Below, in pieces: positions 1 to 7,894 of a stretch of 8,969 bases of DNA (the first letter of the stretch is position 1; each line of letters opens with the position of its first letter). The notes under the pieces were generated by a model, which was given only the letters and a program-made list of their open reading frames with translations, was not told where the DNA came from and did not search any database. The translations under genes and the position numbers were made by a program. This stretch comes from Paracoccaceae bacterium (GTDB taxonomy: Bacteria; Pseudomonadota; Alphaproteobacteria; Rhodobacterales; Rhodobacteraceae): NCBI GenBank assembly GCA_021648225.1, contig JAKITE010000119.1, forward strand, positions 1 through 8,969, given 5' to 3'.

Positions 1-820
1 ACAGCATCACGCCTAAGTAACGGATCCGGCCAACGCAGGTTTCGGAACAAACCGTTGGCATGCCGGATTCAATGCGCGGATAACAGAACGTGCATTTTTC
101 CGATTTGCCGGATTGCCAGTTATAATAAATCTTTTTATAGGGACAGCCCGAAACGCACATGCGCCAACCACGGCATTTGTCTTGGTCGATCAACACAATG
201 CCGTCTTCTTCGCGCTTATAGATCGCGCCGGACGGGCAGGAAGCAACGCAGGTCGGGTTCAGACAATGTTCGCACAGGCGCGGCAGATACATCATGAAAG
301 TATTTTCATACTCGCCATAAATTTCTTTTTGAATGCCCTCAAAATTCTGATCTTTTGAGCGTTTTTCAAACTCGCCACCAAGAATTTCTTCCCAGTTTGG
401 TCCCCATTCGATTTTCTCCATACGCTCTCCGGTCAGCAATGACCTTGGCCGTGCGGTGGGAAAAGCATCCATATCCGGTGCCGATTTCAGGTGGTCATAA
501 TCAAAATCGAAGGGCTCGTAAAAATCGTCAATTTCAGGCAGGTTCGGGTTACCAAAAATATTGGCCAGAATACGCCATTTTGCACCCTGTTTGGGCTGGA
601 TTTTGCCGTTTTTGCCACGGGTCCAGCCGCCTTTCCATTTCTTCTGGTTTTCCCAGTCTTTCGGATAGCCAATGCCGGGTTTGGTTTCAACATTGTTGAA
701 CCACGCATATTCAACCCCGTCGCGCGAGGTCCAGACGTTTTTACAAGTGACCGAGCAAGTATGACACCCGATACATTTATCAAGGTTCAGAACCTTGCCG
801 ATTTGTGCACGAACTTTCAT
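1..820 (-). CDS. narH: Respiratory nitrate reductase beta subunit NarH (3' end cut by window edge)
   Basis: Electron-transfer subunit of the membrane-bound nitrate reductase NarGHI. It carries electrons from haem b subunit NarI to NarG through four Fe-S clusters on the cytoplasmic face. I translated 273 residues without a stop; E. coli NarH is about 512, so roughly half is present. All cluster ligands are visible: C16, C19, C22, C26; C183, C186, C191, C195; C216, C222, C226; and C243, C246, C258, C262. W219 sits where a fourth cysteine would be, which is the family mark of the [3Fe-4S] cluster. The start MKVRAQIGKVLNLDKCIGCH is nearly that of E. coli NarH. The ATG shares one base with the narG stop (TAATG), and an AAGGAGGG ribosome site at 829–836 lies inside narG, so translation is probably coupled. 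narJ and narI are expected next, outside the window. Confidence 0.98.
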   Translation of the reverse strand, partial: MKVRAQIGKVLNLDKCIGCHTCSVTCKNVWTSRDGVEYAWFNNVETKPGIGYPKDWENQKKWKGGWTRGKNGKIQPKQGAKWRILANIFGNPNLPEIDDFYEPFDFDYDHLKSAPDMDAFPTARPRSLLTGERMEKIEWGPNWEEILGGEFEKRSKDQNFEGIQKEIYGEYENTFMMYLPRLCEHCLNPTCVASCPSGAIYKREEDGIVLIDQDKCRGWRMCVSGCPYKKIYYNWQSGKSEKCTFCYPRIESGMPTVCSETCVGRIRYLGVML

Positions 821-3800
821 TAGCTCTGCCCTCCTTCTTTAGACGGCGTATCCAGCCAGTCAACTTTGGTCAGTTTGCGCACAATCACGAATTCATCGCG
901 GTTGGACCCCACTGTGCCATAGTAATTGAACCCGTAAGATTGCTGGGCATAACCGCCGATCATATGGGTTGGTTTCAATGTGGTTCTGGTAACCGAATTA
1001 TGGATACCGCCACGCTGTCCGGTCTGTTCGGACCCGGGCACATTCACAATCTTTTCTTGCGCGTGATACATATAAAGCGTGCCTTCTTTCATGCGTTGGC
1101 TAACCACCACACGGGCGACAAGCGCACCGTTAACATTATAAGCCTCGACCCAGTCATTATCGACAAGGTTGGCCTTTTTGGCGTCAATTTCAGACATCCA
1201 GACCACCGGACCACCACGGTTGAGCGTCAGCATCAACAGGTTGTCAGAATAGGTGGAATGGATCCCCCATTTCTGGTGCGGCGTGATAAAGTTCAACACC
1301 ACATGCGGTTCGTTGTTTTTGCTGGCCGTGTTCACGTCTTGGGTGACGGTTTTCAGATCGACCGGCGGGCGATAGGTGCAAAAACCCTCGCCAAAGGCCC
1401 GCATCCAAAGATGATCTTGGTAAAGCTGCTGGCGACCGGATAATGTGCGCCACGGGATCAGCTCATGCACATTGGTATAACCGGCGTTATAACAGACATC
1501 CTCGGATTCAATGCCAGACCATGTCGGGCTGGAAATGATTTTGCGTGGCTGCGCGGCAATATCGCGAAAACGGATTTTTTCATCCTCTTTGGGCAGGGCC
1601 AGATGCGCATGTTCGCGCCCTGTGGCTTTTTCAAGCTGGTGCCATGCTTTTACCGCCACTTCGCCATTGGTTTCAGGGGCCAGCATCAGGATCATCTCGG
1701 CCGCATCAATTGCGGTATCAAGCTTGGCCATACCTTCGGTTACGCCCTCCTCGGTGACAACCCCGTTAAGGTCTTTCATGTGCTGGATTTCAACCTTGGT
1801 ATCCCAAGCGATGCCTTTGCCGCCATTGCCGACTTTTTCCATCAACGGGCCGATGGCGCTAAAGCGTTTGTAAAGGTTTGGATAATCCCGTTCCACCGCC
1901 ACAAAATTCGGAGCGGTTTTACCGGGGATCAGCTCACATTCGCCTTTTTTCCAATCCTTGACCTGATCCTGCGCGATTTCGGCAGGGGTGTCATGCAGCA
2001 AGGGCAGCGACACAACATCGGTTTCCTCGCCCAGATACCCCGGCACAATTTCGCTGAACTTTTTGGCAATAGATTTGAAAATCTCCCAATCGGAACGGCT
2101 TTCATAGGCAGGATCAACCGCCGCCTGAAGCGGGTGGATAAACGGGTGCATATCCGATGTGTTCAGATCGTCTTTTTCATACCAGCTTGCGGTTGGCAAA
2201 ACGATGTCGGAATAAACCGCCGTGGTCGACATGCGGAAATCAATCGTTACCAGCAGGTCAAGTTTGCCCTCGGGGGCCTTGTCATGCCATTTGGCTTCGA
2301 TCGGTTTCTGGCCGCCCTCCTCACCCAGATCCTTACCAAGCACACCGTGATCAGTGCCCAGCAGGTATTTGAGGAAATATTCATGGCCCTTGCCCGATGA
2401 ACCCAGCAGGTTGGACCGCCAGATAAACAGGTTACGCGGCCAGTTTTCCGGTGCGTCCGGGTCTTCGCAAGACATCTCGACCTCGCCAGAGACCAGTTTT
2501 TCAGCCAGATAATCCTTAACATCCTGCCCCGCTGCTTTGGCGGCTTTGGCCACCTCCAGCGGATTGGTTTTCAGGCTTGGCGCGCTTGGCAACCAACCCA
2601 TGCGTTCTGCACGAATGTTGTAATCAATCATGCTGGCGTCTTTCCAGTCGCCTTTGGGGGCGGTCGGGGAAAGAACCTCTTCGGATTTCAGGGTTTCATA
2701 GCGCCACTGGCCGGTATGGGCATACCACGCCGATGTGGAATTCATATGCCGGGGCGGGCGCGCCCAATCCAGCGCAAAGGCCAGCGGCTGCCAGCCGGTT
2801 TGCGGGCGCAGTTTTTCCTGCCCCACATAATGCGACCAACCGCCGCCCGATTGGCCAACCGCACCACACATTACCAACATATTGATAATGCCGCGATAGT
2901 TCATATCCATGTGATACCAGTGGTTCAAACCGGCACCCAGAATGATCATGGATTTGCCGTTGGTTTTCTCGGCATTATCGGCAAATTCACGCGCGACATG
3001 GATGATTTTATCACGCGAAACACCGGTGACTTTTTCAGCCCATGCCGGGGTAAACGGCATATCTTCGTCATAGTCTTTTGACACCCAATCGCCGCCAAGA
3101 CCGCGATCAAGACCATAATTGGCGCAAAACAGATCAAACACCGTGGCAACCATGATTTCACCGCCATTGACGGTGATTTTCTTGACCGGAATATTGCGGG
3201 TCAGCACATCGGGGTGCTGGCATTTGACAAAATTTTCGGTGGCTTCGCCGCCAAAATACGGGAAATCAACGCCGACGACCTCGTCATGGTCTTCTTCCAG
3301 AACCAGCGACAGCTTAAGGGTGGTATCTTTACCCTTGGCGCTTTCTTCAAGGTTCCATTCACCCGAGCCATCCCAGCGAAACCCGACCGAACCGTTAGGC
3401 GGCACAAGGTTGCCGGTTTTGCCGTCAATGGCAACGGTTTTCCATTCAGGATTCTTTTTCTGGCCCAGCTTGCCTTTCAGGTCATCAGCGCGCAATTGAC
3501 GCCCGGGGATCAGCTTGCCGTCTTGTTCCTCGATACGCACCAGCATGGGCATATCGGTATATTGACGGGCGTAATCCTCAAAATACTTGGCTTGGCGATC
3601 CAGATGGAATTCGCGCAAAATTACATGGCCCATGGCCATTGACAGCGCGGAATCGGTGCCGGCCTTTGGCGCCAGCCAGATGTCGCCGAATTTGGCGGCC
3701 TCGGAATAATCGGGCGAAATCACAGCGGATTTGGTGCCGCGATACCGCGCCTCGGTATAAAAATGCGCGTCGGGCGTGCGGGTTTGCGGCACGTTGCTGC

Positions 3801-4560
3801 CCCAAATCAACAGATAACCGGCATTATACCAGTCAGCCGATTCAGGCACGTCGGTTTGTTCGCCCCATGTCATCGGGCTTGCTGGCGGCAGATCACAATA
3901 CCAGTCGTAAAACGACATACATGTGCCACCCAACAGCGACAAATAACGCGAGCCAGCCGCATAAGACACCATCGACATTGCCGGGATAGGAGAGAACCCG
4001 AAAACCCTGTCAGGGCCGTATGTTTTGGCGGTATAAGCGTTGGCAGCCGCGATAATTTCGTTGGCCTCTTCCCAATCGGCCCGCACAAACCCGCCTTTGC
4101 CGCGTGATTTGACATAAAGCGCGCGCAAGATCGGATCATTTTGCAGTTTGGTCCATGCTTCAATCGGCGAATTGTCTTTGCGCAAACCGCGATAGGCTTT
4201 TAGCATTTTAGCCCGTATCAGCGGGGTTTTTACACGATTGGCAGAATATAAATACCAGCTGTAAGATGCCCCGCGCGCACAGCCGCGCGGTTCGTGGTTG
4301 GGCATTCCGGCGCGAGTGCGCGGATAATCGGTTTGCTGGGTTTCCCATGTAACAATACCCGATTTAACATAAATTTTCCAACTGCATGAGCCAGTGCAGT
4401 TCACCCCGTGGGTCGAACGCACGACTTTGTCGTGGCGCCAACGGTCGCGGTAACGGTCTTCCCAATCGCGGTTCTCATCGGTGGTAATTCCGTGGCCGTC
4501 AGAAAATTTATCGACGGTATTGCTTTTCAGGAAATTCAACCTGTCAAGTAGATGGCTCAT
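820..4560 (-). CDS. narG: Respiratory nitrate reductase alpha subunit NarG, complete
   Basis: Catalytic subunit that reduces nitrate to nitrite in the cytoplasm at a Mo-bis-molybdopterin guanine dinucleotide centre, coupled to quinol oxidation through NarH and NarI. At 1246 residues it matches E. coli NarG (1247) along its whole length. The N-terminal FS0 [4Fe-4S] site is H51-x3-C55-x3-C59 plus C94; the histidine ligand is typical of NarG. The Mo ligand aspartate is D223 in YCDLPPAS, just after GGTCMSFYDW. Further conserved blocks are AGLNHWYHMDMNYRG, GQSGGGW and HNSVTR. The C-terminal molybdopterin-dinucleotide-binding domain covers roughly residues 1090–1215. The ATG has GGAGAG 6 nt upstream (4567–4572) and follows a 73-nt spacer after narK2. 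No frameshift and no missing cofactor residue was seen. There is no cleavable signal, as expected for a cytoplasmic-side NarG. Confidence 0.99.
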   Translation of the reverse strand: MSHLLDRLNFLKSNTVDKFSDGHGITTDENRDWEDRYRDRWRHDKVVRSTHGVNCTGSCSWKIYVKSGIVTWETQQTDYPRTRAGMPNHEPRGCARGASYSWYLYSANRVKTPLIRAKMLKAYRGLRKDNSPIEAWTKLQNDPILRALYVKSRGKGGFVRADWEEANEIIAAANAYTAKTYGPDRVFGFSPIPAMSMVSYAAGSRYLSLLGGTCMSFYDWYCDLPPASPMTWGEQTDVPESADWYNAGYLLIWGSNVPQTRTPDAHFYTEARYRGTKSAVISPDYSEAAKFGDIWLAPKAGTDSALSMAMGHVILREFHLDRQAKYFEDYARQYTDMPMLVRIEEQDGKLIPGRQLRADDLKGKLGQKKNPEWKTVAIDGKTGNLVPPNGSVGFRWDGSGEWNLEESAKGKDTTLKLSLVLEEDHDEVVGVDFPYFGGEATENFVKCQHPDVLTRNIPVKKITVNGGEIMVATVFDLFCANYGLDRGLGGDWVSKDYDEDMPFTPAWAEKVTGVSRDKIIHVAREFADNAEKTNGKSMIILGAGLNHWYHMDMNYRGIINMLVMCGAVGQSGGGWSHYVGQEKLRPQTGWQPLAFALDWARPPRHMNSTSAWYAHTGQWRYETLKSEEVLSPTAPKGDWKDASMIDYNIRAERMGWLPSAPSLKTNPLEVAKAAKAAGQDVKDYLAEKLVSGEVEMSCEDPDAPENWPRNLFIWRSNLLGSSGKGHEYFLKYLLGTDHGVLGKDLGEEGGQKPIEAKWHDKAPEGKLDLLVTIDFRMSTTAVYSDIVLPTASWYEKDDLNTSDMHPFIHPLQAAVDPAYESRSDWEIFKSIAKKFSEIVPGYLGEETDVVSLPLLHDTPAEIAQDQVKDWKKGECELIPGKTAPNFVAVERDYPNLYKRFSAIGPLMEKVGNGGKGIAWDTKVEIQHMKDLNGVVTEEGVTEGMAKLDTAIDAAEMILMLAPETNGEVAVKAWHQLEKATGREHAHLALPKEDEKIRFRDIAAQPRKIISSPTWSGIESEDVCYNAGYTNVHELIPWRTLSGRQQLYQDHLWMRAFGEGFCTYRPPVDLKTVTQDVNTASKNNEPHVVLNFITPHQKWGIHSTYSDNLLMLTLNRGGPVVWMSEIDAKKANLVDNDWVEAYNVNGALVARVVVSQRMKEGTLYMYHAQEKIVNVPGSEQTGQRGGIHNSVTRTTLKPTHMIGGYAQQSYGFNYYGTVGSNRDEFVIVRKLTKVDWLDTPSKEGGQS

Positions 4561-4633
4561 TTTATTCTCTCCATTTGTCTAAATTGGTGCCGGCGAAAAA
4601 GAGGGGAAACGCCGGCACCGTGATCGCGGGAAT
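4561..4633 (-). other. narK2–narG spacer with 10-bp hairpin
   Basis: A perfect inverted repeat GGTGCCGGCG (4586–4595) and CGCCGGCACC (4610–4619) encloses a 14-nt loop. In the leftward transcript the loop is pyrimidine-only, and the hairpin is followed by AATTTAGAC rather than a U-tract, so it is unlikely to be an intrinsic terminator. It ends 13 nt before the narG ribosome site. By analogy with other operons whose genes are expressed at different levels, it may be an mRNA stability or processing element that separates carrier and enzyme expression; that role is inference. Confidence 0.6.
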
Positions 4634-6241
4634 TTACGGGTTTTTCACATATGCGTTGGGACGCATGTAGAACCACCAGTTGACGGCAATACAAACCATG
4701 TAAAACACCGCGAAACCGTATAGGGCGTATTCTGGCGTGGTTGCCGTGATCTGCTCACCAAAAACTTTGGGGATCAGGAAGGCACCATAAGCGCCGATCG
4801 CGGCTGTCCAACCCAGAACCGGGCCGGCTTGCTCTTTGTTGAATACCACCGCAATGGTGCGGAAGGTTGAGCCGTTACCGATGCCCGTCATGGCAAACAG
4901 GATCAGGAACAGGATCATGAAGGGCACGAAATAATCCTGCGGGGTTGCAGATACGTAAGCCAGCTTCAGATAGTAAGCCACGCCAAGCGCTGCCAAAACC
5001 ATCACGATCGAGATCCACTGTGTTACCCGCGCGCCGCCCAGTTTATCGGCAATCATGCCGCCTACTGGCCGGATCAAAGCACCGATAAATGGTCCCATCC
5101 ATGCATACATTAGCGCCGAAGGCCCGTCCGGGTTGGCGATGTCATGGGTCATGATGCCGTCAACTTCGATATGTTGAAAGCCAAACACAACCTTGATCAC
5201 CAGACCAAACGCTGCTGCATAACCGATGAACGAACCAAAGGTCATGGTATAAATCAACGTCATTGCCCATGTGTGTTTGTTGCCAAATATCTTGTATTGG
5301 CGGGTCAGGTTTTGGCCAACCGCGCCCGGGATCATTTTAAGCATAAATACAGTCATGGCGATAACAATTGGCAGAACCAGCCATTTGCTGACATTAAAGC
5401 CGGAACCGCCAACAGTTTCTGGCAGCATCAACCAAAGACCAAATACCGCAGCAACCAGACCAATCATCAACATGCCGGTAATCGTGGCAAAGGCCATAAT
5501 CGGGTTTGGAATGTCTGGCGATACATGTTCGTCACGAATGTTGTTCATGCCAAACCAGGTAAGGAAGGCCAGCGGGATCAGCGGGATCAGCCACACAAAA
5601 CCGGCGTTGAAGATATAGGTTTCCGTGCCTGCCGGAATTTTTCCGATCAGGGTGCCTGACGCATTCAGCAGTTCACGACCAGGACCGCCAAACATCGCAA
5701 CCGTCATAACCGCCGGAATAACAACCTGCATGGTAGTCACACCAAAGTTGCCCAGACCCGCATTCATACCCAGCGAATACCCTTGGATTTTTTTCGGGTA
5801 GAAAAAGCTGATATTAGACATGGAGGCCGAGAATATACCGCCACCGATACCAGAAAGAAGCGCCAGAATTTGGAAGGTCAAAAGCGGTGTATCCGTGCTT
5901 TGCAGCGCCAGACCAGTGCCGGCTGCCGGCAGCATCAACAGCGAGGTCATCCAGAAAATGGTGTTTCGGCCACCCGCAATGCGGATGAAGAAAGTTGAGG
6001 GAATACGCAGCGTGGCACCGGACAGGCCGGCGATTGCCATCAGCGTAAATAGCTCTGATTTTGCAAAATCATAACCGAGGTTAAGCATTTGCACTGTGAT
6101 GATGCCCCAAAACAACCAGACGGCAAAGCCGCAGAGCAGGGAGGGGATGGATATCCACAGGTTCCGGGTGGCAATGGCTTTCCCCTTTGAGGCCCAAAAG
6201 GCCTCGTCATCAGGGCTCCAGTTTCTAAGATCTTGTCCCAA
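4634..6241 (-). CDS. narK2: NarK2-type nitrate/nitrite transporter (MFS, NNP family) with extra central segment
   Basis: Inner-membrane carrier of the nitrate/nitrite porter family, expected to exchange nitrate for nitrite during nitrate respiration. Residues 1–27 (NWSPDDEAFW...RNLWIS) align with the start of E. coli NarK. The two substrate-binding arginines are visible: R79 in SGATLRIPSTF and R391 in GPFIGALIRPVGG, matching E. coli R89 and R305. Nitrate signatures are MNAGLGNFGVTTMQ (about 159–172) and TAAIGAYGAFLIP (about 479–491). Length is 535 residues against 463 in E. coli. Most of the excess lies at about 236–320, between the usual helices 6 and 7, where two further hydrophobic stretches (about 247–275 and 287–304) suggest 14 rather than 12 membrane segments. 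The start is TTG, with GAGGAG 7 nt upstream; the next in-frame methionine (M52) would lose helix 1. It follows narK1 by 58 nt. The antiport mode is inferred from the subfamily. Confidence 0.92.
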   Translation of the reverse strand: MGQDLRNWSPDDEAFWASKGKAIATRNLWISIPSLLCGFAVWLFWGIITVQMLNLGYDFAKSELFTLMAIAGLSGATLRIPSTFFIRIAGGRNTIFWMTSLLMLPAAGTGLALQSTDTPLLTFQILALLSGIGGGIFSASMSNISFFYPKKIQGYSLGMNAGLGNFGVTTMQVVIPAVMTVAMFGGPGRELLNASGTLIGKIPAGTETYIFNAGFVWLIPLIPLAFLTWFGMNNIRDEHVSPDIPNPIMAFATITGMLMIGLVAAVFGLWLMLPETVGGSGFNVSKWLVLPIVIAMTVFMLKMIPGAVGQNLTRQYKIFGNKHTWAMTLIYTMTFGSFIGYAAAFGLVIKVVFGFQHIEVDGIMTHDIANPDGPSALMYAWMGPFIGALIRPVGGMIADKLGGARVTQWISIVMVLAALGVAYYLKLAYVSATPQDYFVPFMILFLILFAMTGIGNGSTFRTIAVVFNKEQAGPVLGWTAAIGAYGAFLIPKVFGEQITATTPEYALYGFAVFYMVCIAVNWWFYMRPNAYVKNP

Positions 6242-6299
6242 AGGTATTCTCCTCGTTCAAATTGTATGTGTTGGCGAGACATCGCGCCTCGCCGTTGGA
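6242..6299 (-). other. narK1–narK2 spacer with hairpin
   Basis: In the leftward transcript GGCGAGGC (6293–6286) can pair with GUCUCGCC (6280–6273), giving 8 pairs including one G·U around a 5-nt loop GCGAU. The sequence after it (AACACATACAATTTG) is not U-rich, so this is not a convincing terminator. It sits just after the narK1 stop and upstream of the narK2 ribosome site. It could stabilise the narK1 mRNA end or tune narK2 expression; no function is shown. Confidence 0.45.
6249..6254 (-). promoter_or_regulatory. Ribosome binding site supporting the TTG start of narK2
   Basis: GAGGAG lies 7 nt before TTG at 6241. No ATG or GTG in frame is placed to use it, and the residues right after the TTG already match the NarK family N-terminus. 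This fixes the start despite the rare codon. Confidence 0.75.
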
Positions 6300-7712
6300 T
6301 TAGATTTTCTTGTCGTGGGTTTTGTTGTAATCCGCGATAACCTTAGCGGAATGCGCCAGTGCTTCATTGGCGCGGGTGGCCCGGATTTCCAGCAATTCAA
6401 GGCTGGCTTTTTCAAACAGGGCTTTTTCTTCGGCTTCCTGTTCTGGGCTAAAGCGCAAAAAGAAAGTCAGGAAAGACGCAATCACAACCACCACACCGAT
6501 GGTGAAGAACACATCATTCCATTCCATTGCGCCCTTGAACAGAAACCCGGCCGCAACCGCACCGGCATTACCGCCCGCGCCAACAATGCCCGCAACCGCG
6601 CCCAGCGCTTTTTTGTTGATAAACGGCACCACAGAATAGGTCGCGCCCTCGGCCATTTGGGTAAACAGCGAAAAGACAATCAACATCGGGATGGCCAGAA
6701 ACAGCACATTCATCTGGCTAAAGATCATCAGGGCTATACCCTCGCCCAGCAGCACAATGAACAGCCAGAATGCGCGGCCACGCAACCCCCAGATCGACCC
6801 GAAGTTATCGCCAAATATGCCGCCCAATGTGCGGGCGAAAATATTCATCAAACCAAACGAGGCCGCAATAGCACCGGCAGTAACCAGATTAACCTCAAAG
6901 TAATCATAGAAATAAAGCGCAGCGGTGTTGTTTACCGTTAGCTCAATACCAAAACAGGCGCCGTAAATTAGGAAAAGCACCCAAACGCGATAATCTTTCA
7001 TCGCCTTGAAATACTCGCGGGTTACTTTCTTTTTTGGCTCCATTTTGCCTTGGGCGCGCAATTCTTTGAAACTGCCGTTTGGCGCGTCTTGGGTGGCAAA
7101 GAAATAGGCGATTCCGACAAAAAAGATCACAACACCAACCGCAACCATCGACATGCGCCACGCTTGTGCGTCGGTCAGGCCAAACATGATGATCAACCCC
7201 GAAAAAATCAGCGGCATCACCAGTTGGGTGACCCCCCCGCCAAGGTTGCCCCAGCCAGCACTGGTGGCATTGGCGGTGCCCACCACGTTGGGCGCAAACA
7301 TTACGGTAGTGTGATATTGCGTAATCACAAACGCGCCGCCAATCATGCCGATCAACAGGCGAAAGAACAGAAAGCTCTCGAAACTATCCGCCAGACCAAT
7401 GCCGGCCACCGGAAACGCGCCCAGAACAAGTAGCCATGTATAGGTAAGGCGCGGGCCAAACCGGTCACACAACCAACCGATCAGGAAGCGCGCAAAAACC
7501 GTCATCGAAACAGATGCAATGATGGTCCAGCCCACTTGGGATTTTGTCAGGTCCAGCTCTTCGCGTACAATAATCATCAGGGGCGCAATGCCGAACCATG
7601 CAAAAAACGCGGTAAAGAACGCAAACCACGTCATGTGGAAGGTTCTGATTTGAATCATATTAACTTTGAAGAAATTCCCCCATAATCGGGTGGCTTTGTT
7701 TTCAACTTCCAT
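6300..7712 (-). CDS. narK1: NarK1-type nitrate transporter (MFS, NNP family; probable nitrate/proton symporter)
   Basis: Inner-membrane major facilitator of 470 residues, first gene of the leftward operon. It belongs to the NarK1 branch, expected to import nitrate with protons and so start nitrate respiration before nitrite is available for exchange. Visible features: MFS motif A-like IGWLCDRFGPRLT (about 78–90), candidate substrate arginines R75 (SMTVFARFLIG) and R294 (MNIFARTLGG), nitrate signature SAGWGNLGGGVTQL (about 151–164) and second signature GAVAGIVGAGGNAGAVAAGF (371–390). About 12 hydrophobic segments fit. The last 47 residues (from about 424) form a charged, probably helical cytoplasmic tail. 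I chose ATG 7712 because AAAGGA lies 6 nt upstream; an upstream in-frame GTG at 7742 has no comparable site and would add ten unlikely residues. In Paracoccus, NarK1 and NarK2 are fused in this order; here they are separate. Symport is inferred from the subfamily. Confidence 0.92.
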   Translation of the reverse strand: MEVENKATRLWGNFFKVNMIQIRTFHMTWFAFFTAFFAWFGIAPLMIIVREELDLTKSQVGWTIIASVSMTVFARFLIGWLCDRFGPRLTYTWLLVLGAFPVAGIGLADSFESFLFFRLLIGMIGGAFVITQYHTTVMFAPNVVGTANATSAGWGNLGGGVTQLVMPLIFSGLIIMFGLTDAQAWRMSMVAVGVVIFFVGIAYFFATQDAPNGSFKELRAQGKMEPKKKVTREYFKAMKDYRVWVLFLIYGACFGIELTVNNTAALYFYDYFEVNLVTAGAIAASFGLMNIFARTLGGIFGDNFGSIWGLRGRAFWLFIVLLGEGIALMIFSQMNVLFLAIPMLIVFSLFTQMAEGATYSVVPFINKKALGAVAGIVGAGGNAGAVAAGFLFKGAMEWNDVFFTIGVVVVIASFLTFFLRFSPEQEAEEKALFEKASLELLEIRATRANEALAHSAKVIADYNKTHDKKI

Positions 7713-7718
7713 TTTCTG

Positions 7719-7724
7719 TCCTTT
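7719..7724 (-). promoter_or_regulatory. Ribosome binding site that sets the narK1 start
   Basis: AAAGGA read leftward, 6 nt before ATG 7712. It selects this ATG over the in-frame GTG ten codons upstream at 7742, which has only an A-rich, weak upstream sequence. Confidence 0.75.
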
Positions 7725-7842
7725 ACCCCTGATAAGCAGCACTTTATTCCTGAGCAGGTTGCTCTTTCATAGTGCCGATTGTGGCGCGCGAAATCTTTTT
7801 ATACGCTTGTATTTTCTTTGCCTGAACCGGAAAAACAATAAC

Positions 7843-7856
7843 TTGATTCAGGTCAA
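7843..7856 (-). promoter_or_regulatory. FNR/NarR-type box, likely activator site for narK1 operon
   Basis: TTGATTCAGGTCAA matches TTGAT-N4-ATCAA with one mismatch. For leftward transcription, a centre at -41.5 would put the start near 7808 and a leader of about 96 nt before the narK1 ATG, the usual class II activator geometry. The -10 at the predicted spacing (about 7815–7820) is poor (CAAAGA), with GAAAAT at 7811–7816 slightly further on, as is common at activator-dependent promoters. Fnr, the neighbouring regulator, or both could bind. The start site is inferred. Confidence 0.65.
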
Positions 7857-7894
7857 TAAGTAAAATAATTATTGAAAATCAATGACTTATTGAC
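7852..7894. repeat. 10-bp perfect inverted repeat with nested dyad
   Basis: GTCAATAAGT (7852–7861) and ACTTATTGAC (7885–7894) are exact reverse complements separated by 23 bp. The 13-bp palindrome ATTGAAAATCAAT (7871–7883) lies within the spacer, about 4 bp off its centre. The outer ends of both arms are TTGAC/GTCAA, close to Fnr-family half-sites, and the left arm overlaps the FNR-type box. Confidence 0.75.
7877..7889 (+). promoter_or_regulatory. Putative IHF binding site
   Basis: AATCAATGACTTA matches the IHF consensus WATCAANNNNTTR at every specified base, in an A+T-rich stretch. It lies about 75 bp upstream of the inferred narK1 start, next to the FNR-type box. IHF bending is part of nar promoter control in enterobacteria; here the role is inferred. 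Confidence 0.5.

Noticed and set aside
805..1443. Open frame of 212 codons on the + strand over the narG 3' end
   Set aside because: Shadow of the conserved C-terminal part of narG; no independent support.
1465..2400. Long open frame of 311 codons on the + strand
   Set aside because: It lies wholly antisense to narG, which is conserved over its full length; the translated product shows no recognisable family and reflects codon bias of the opposite strand.
4586..4619. Intrinsic terminator between narK2 and narG
   Set aside because: The stem is strong, but the leftward transcript continues with AATTTAGAC instead of a U-tract, and narG needs read-through or its own promoter.
6096..6941. Open frame of 281 codons on the + strand across the narK1–narK2 junction
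   Set aside because: Antisense to two well-conserved carriers, with a low-complexity, Q/H/R-rich product and no fitting ribosome site seen.
7724..7730. TACCCCT, a match to the NarL heptamer TACYYMT
   Set aside because: A single short match, almost on the narK1 ribosome site, with no partner heptamer and no NarXL genes in view.
7713..7742. Longer narK1 starting at GTG 7742
   Set aside because: The GTG lacks a good ribosome site, and the added residues would cover the strong AAAGGA site that serves ATG 7712.
7752..7764. Dyad GAGCA-GGT-TGCTC as an attenuator
   Set aside because: Only 5 bp of stem and no following T-run or competing structure; too weak to call.
7744..7770. Possible leader peptide MKEQPAQE upstream of narK1
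   Set aside because: Nine codons including the stop with no ribosome site before the ATG; a chance frame is as likely.
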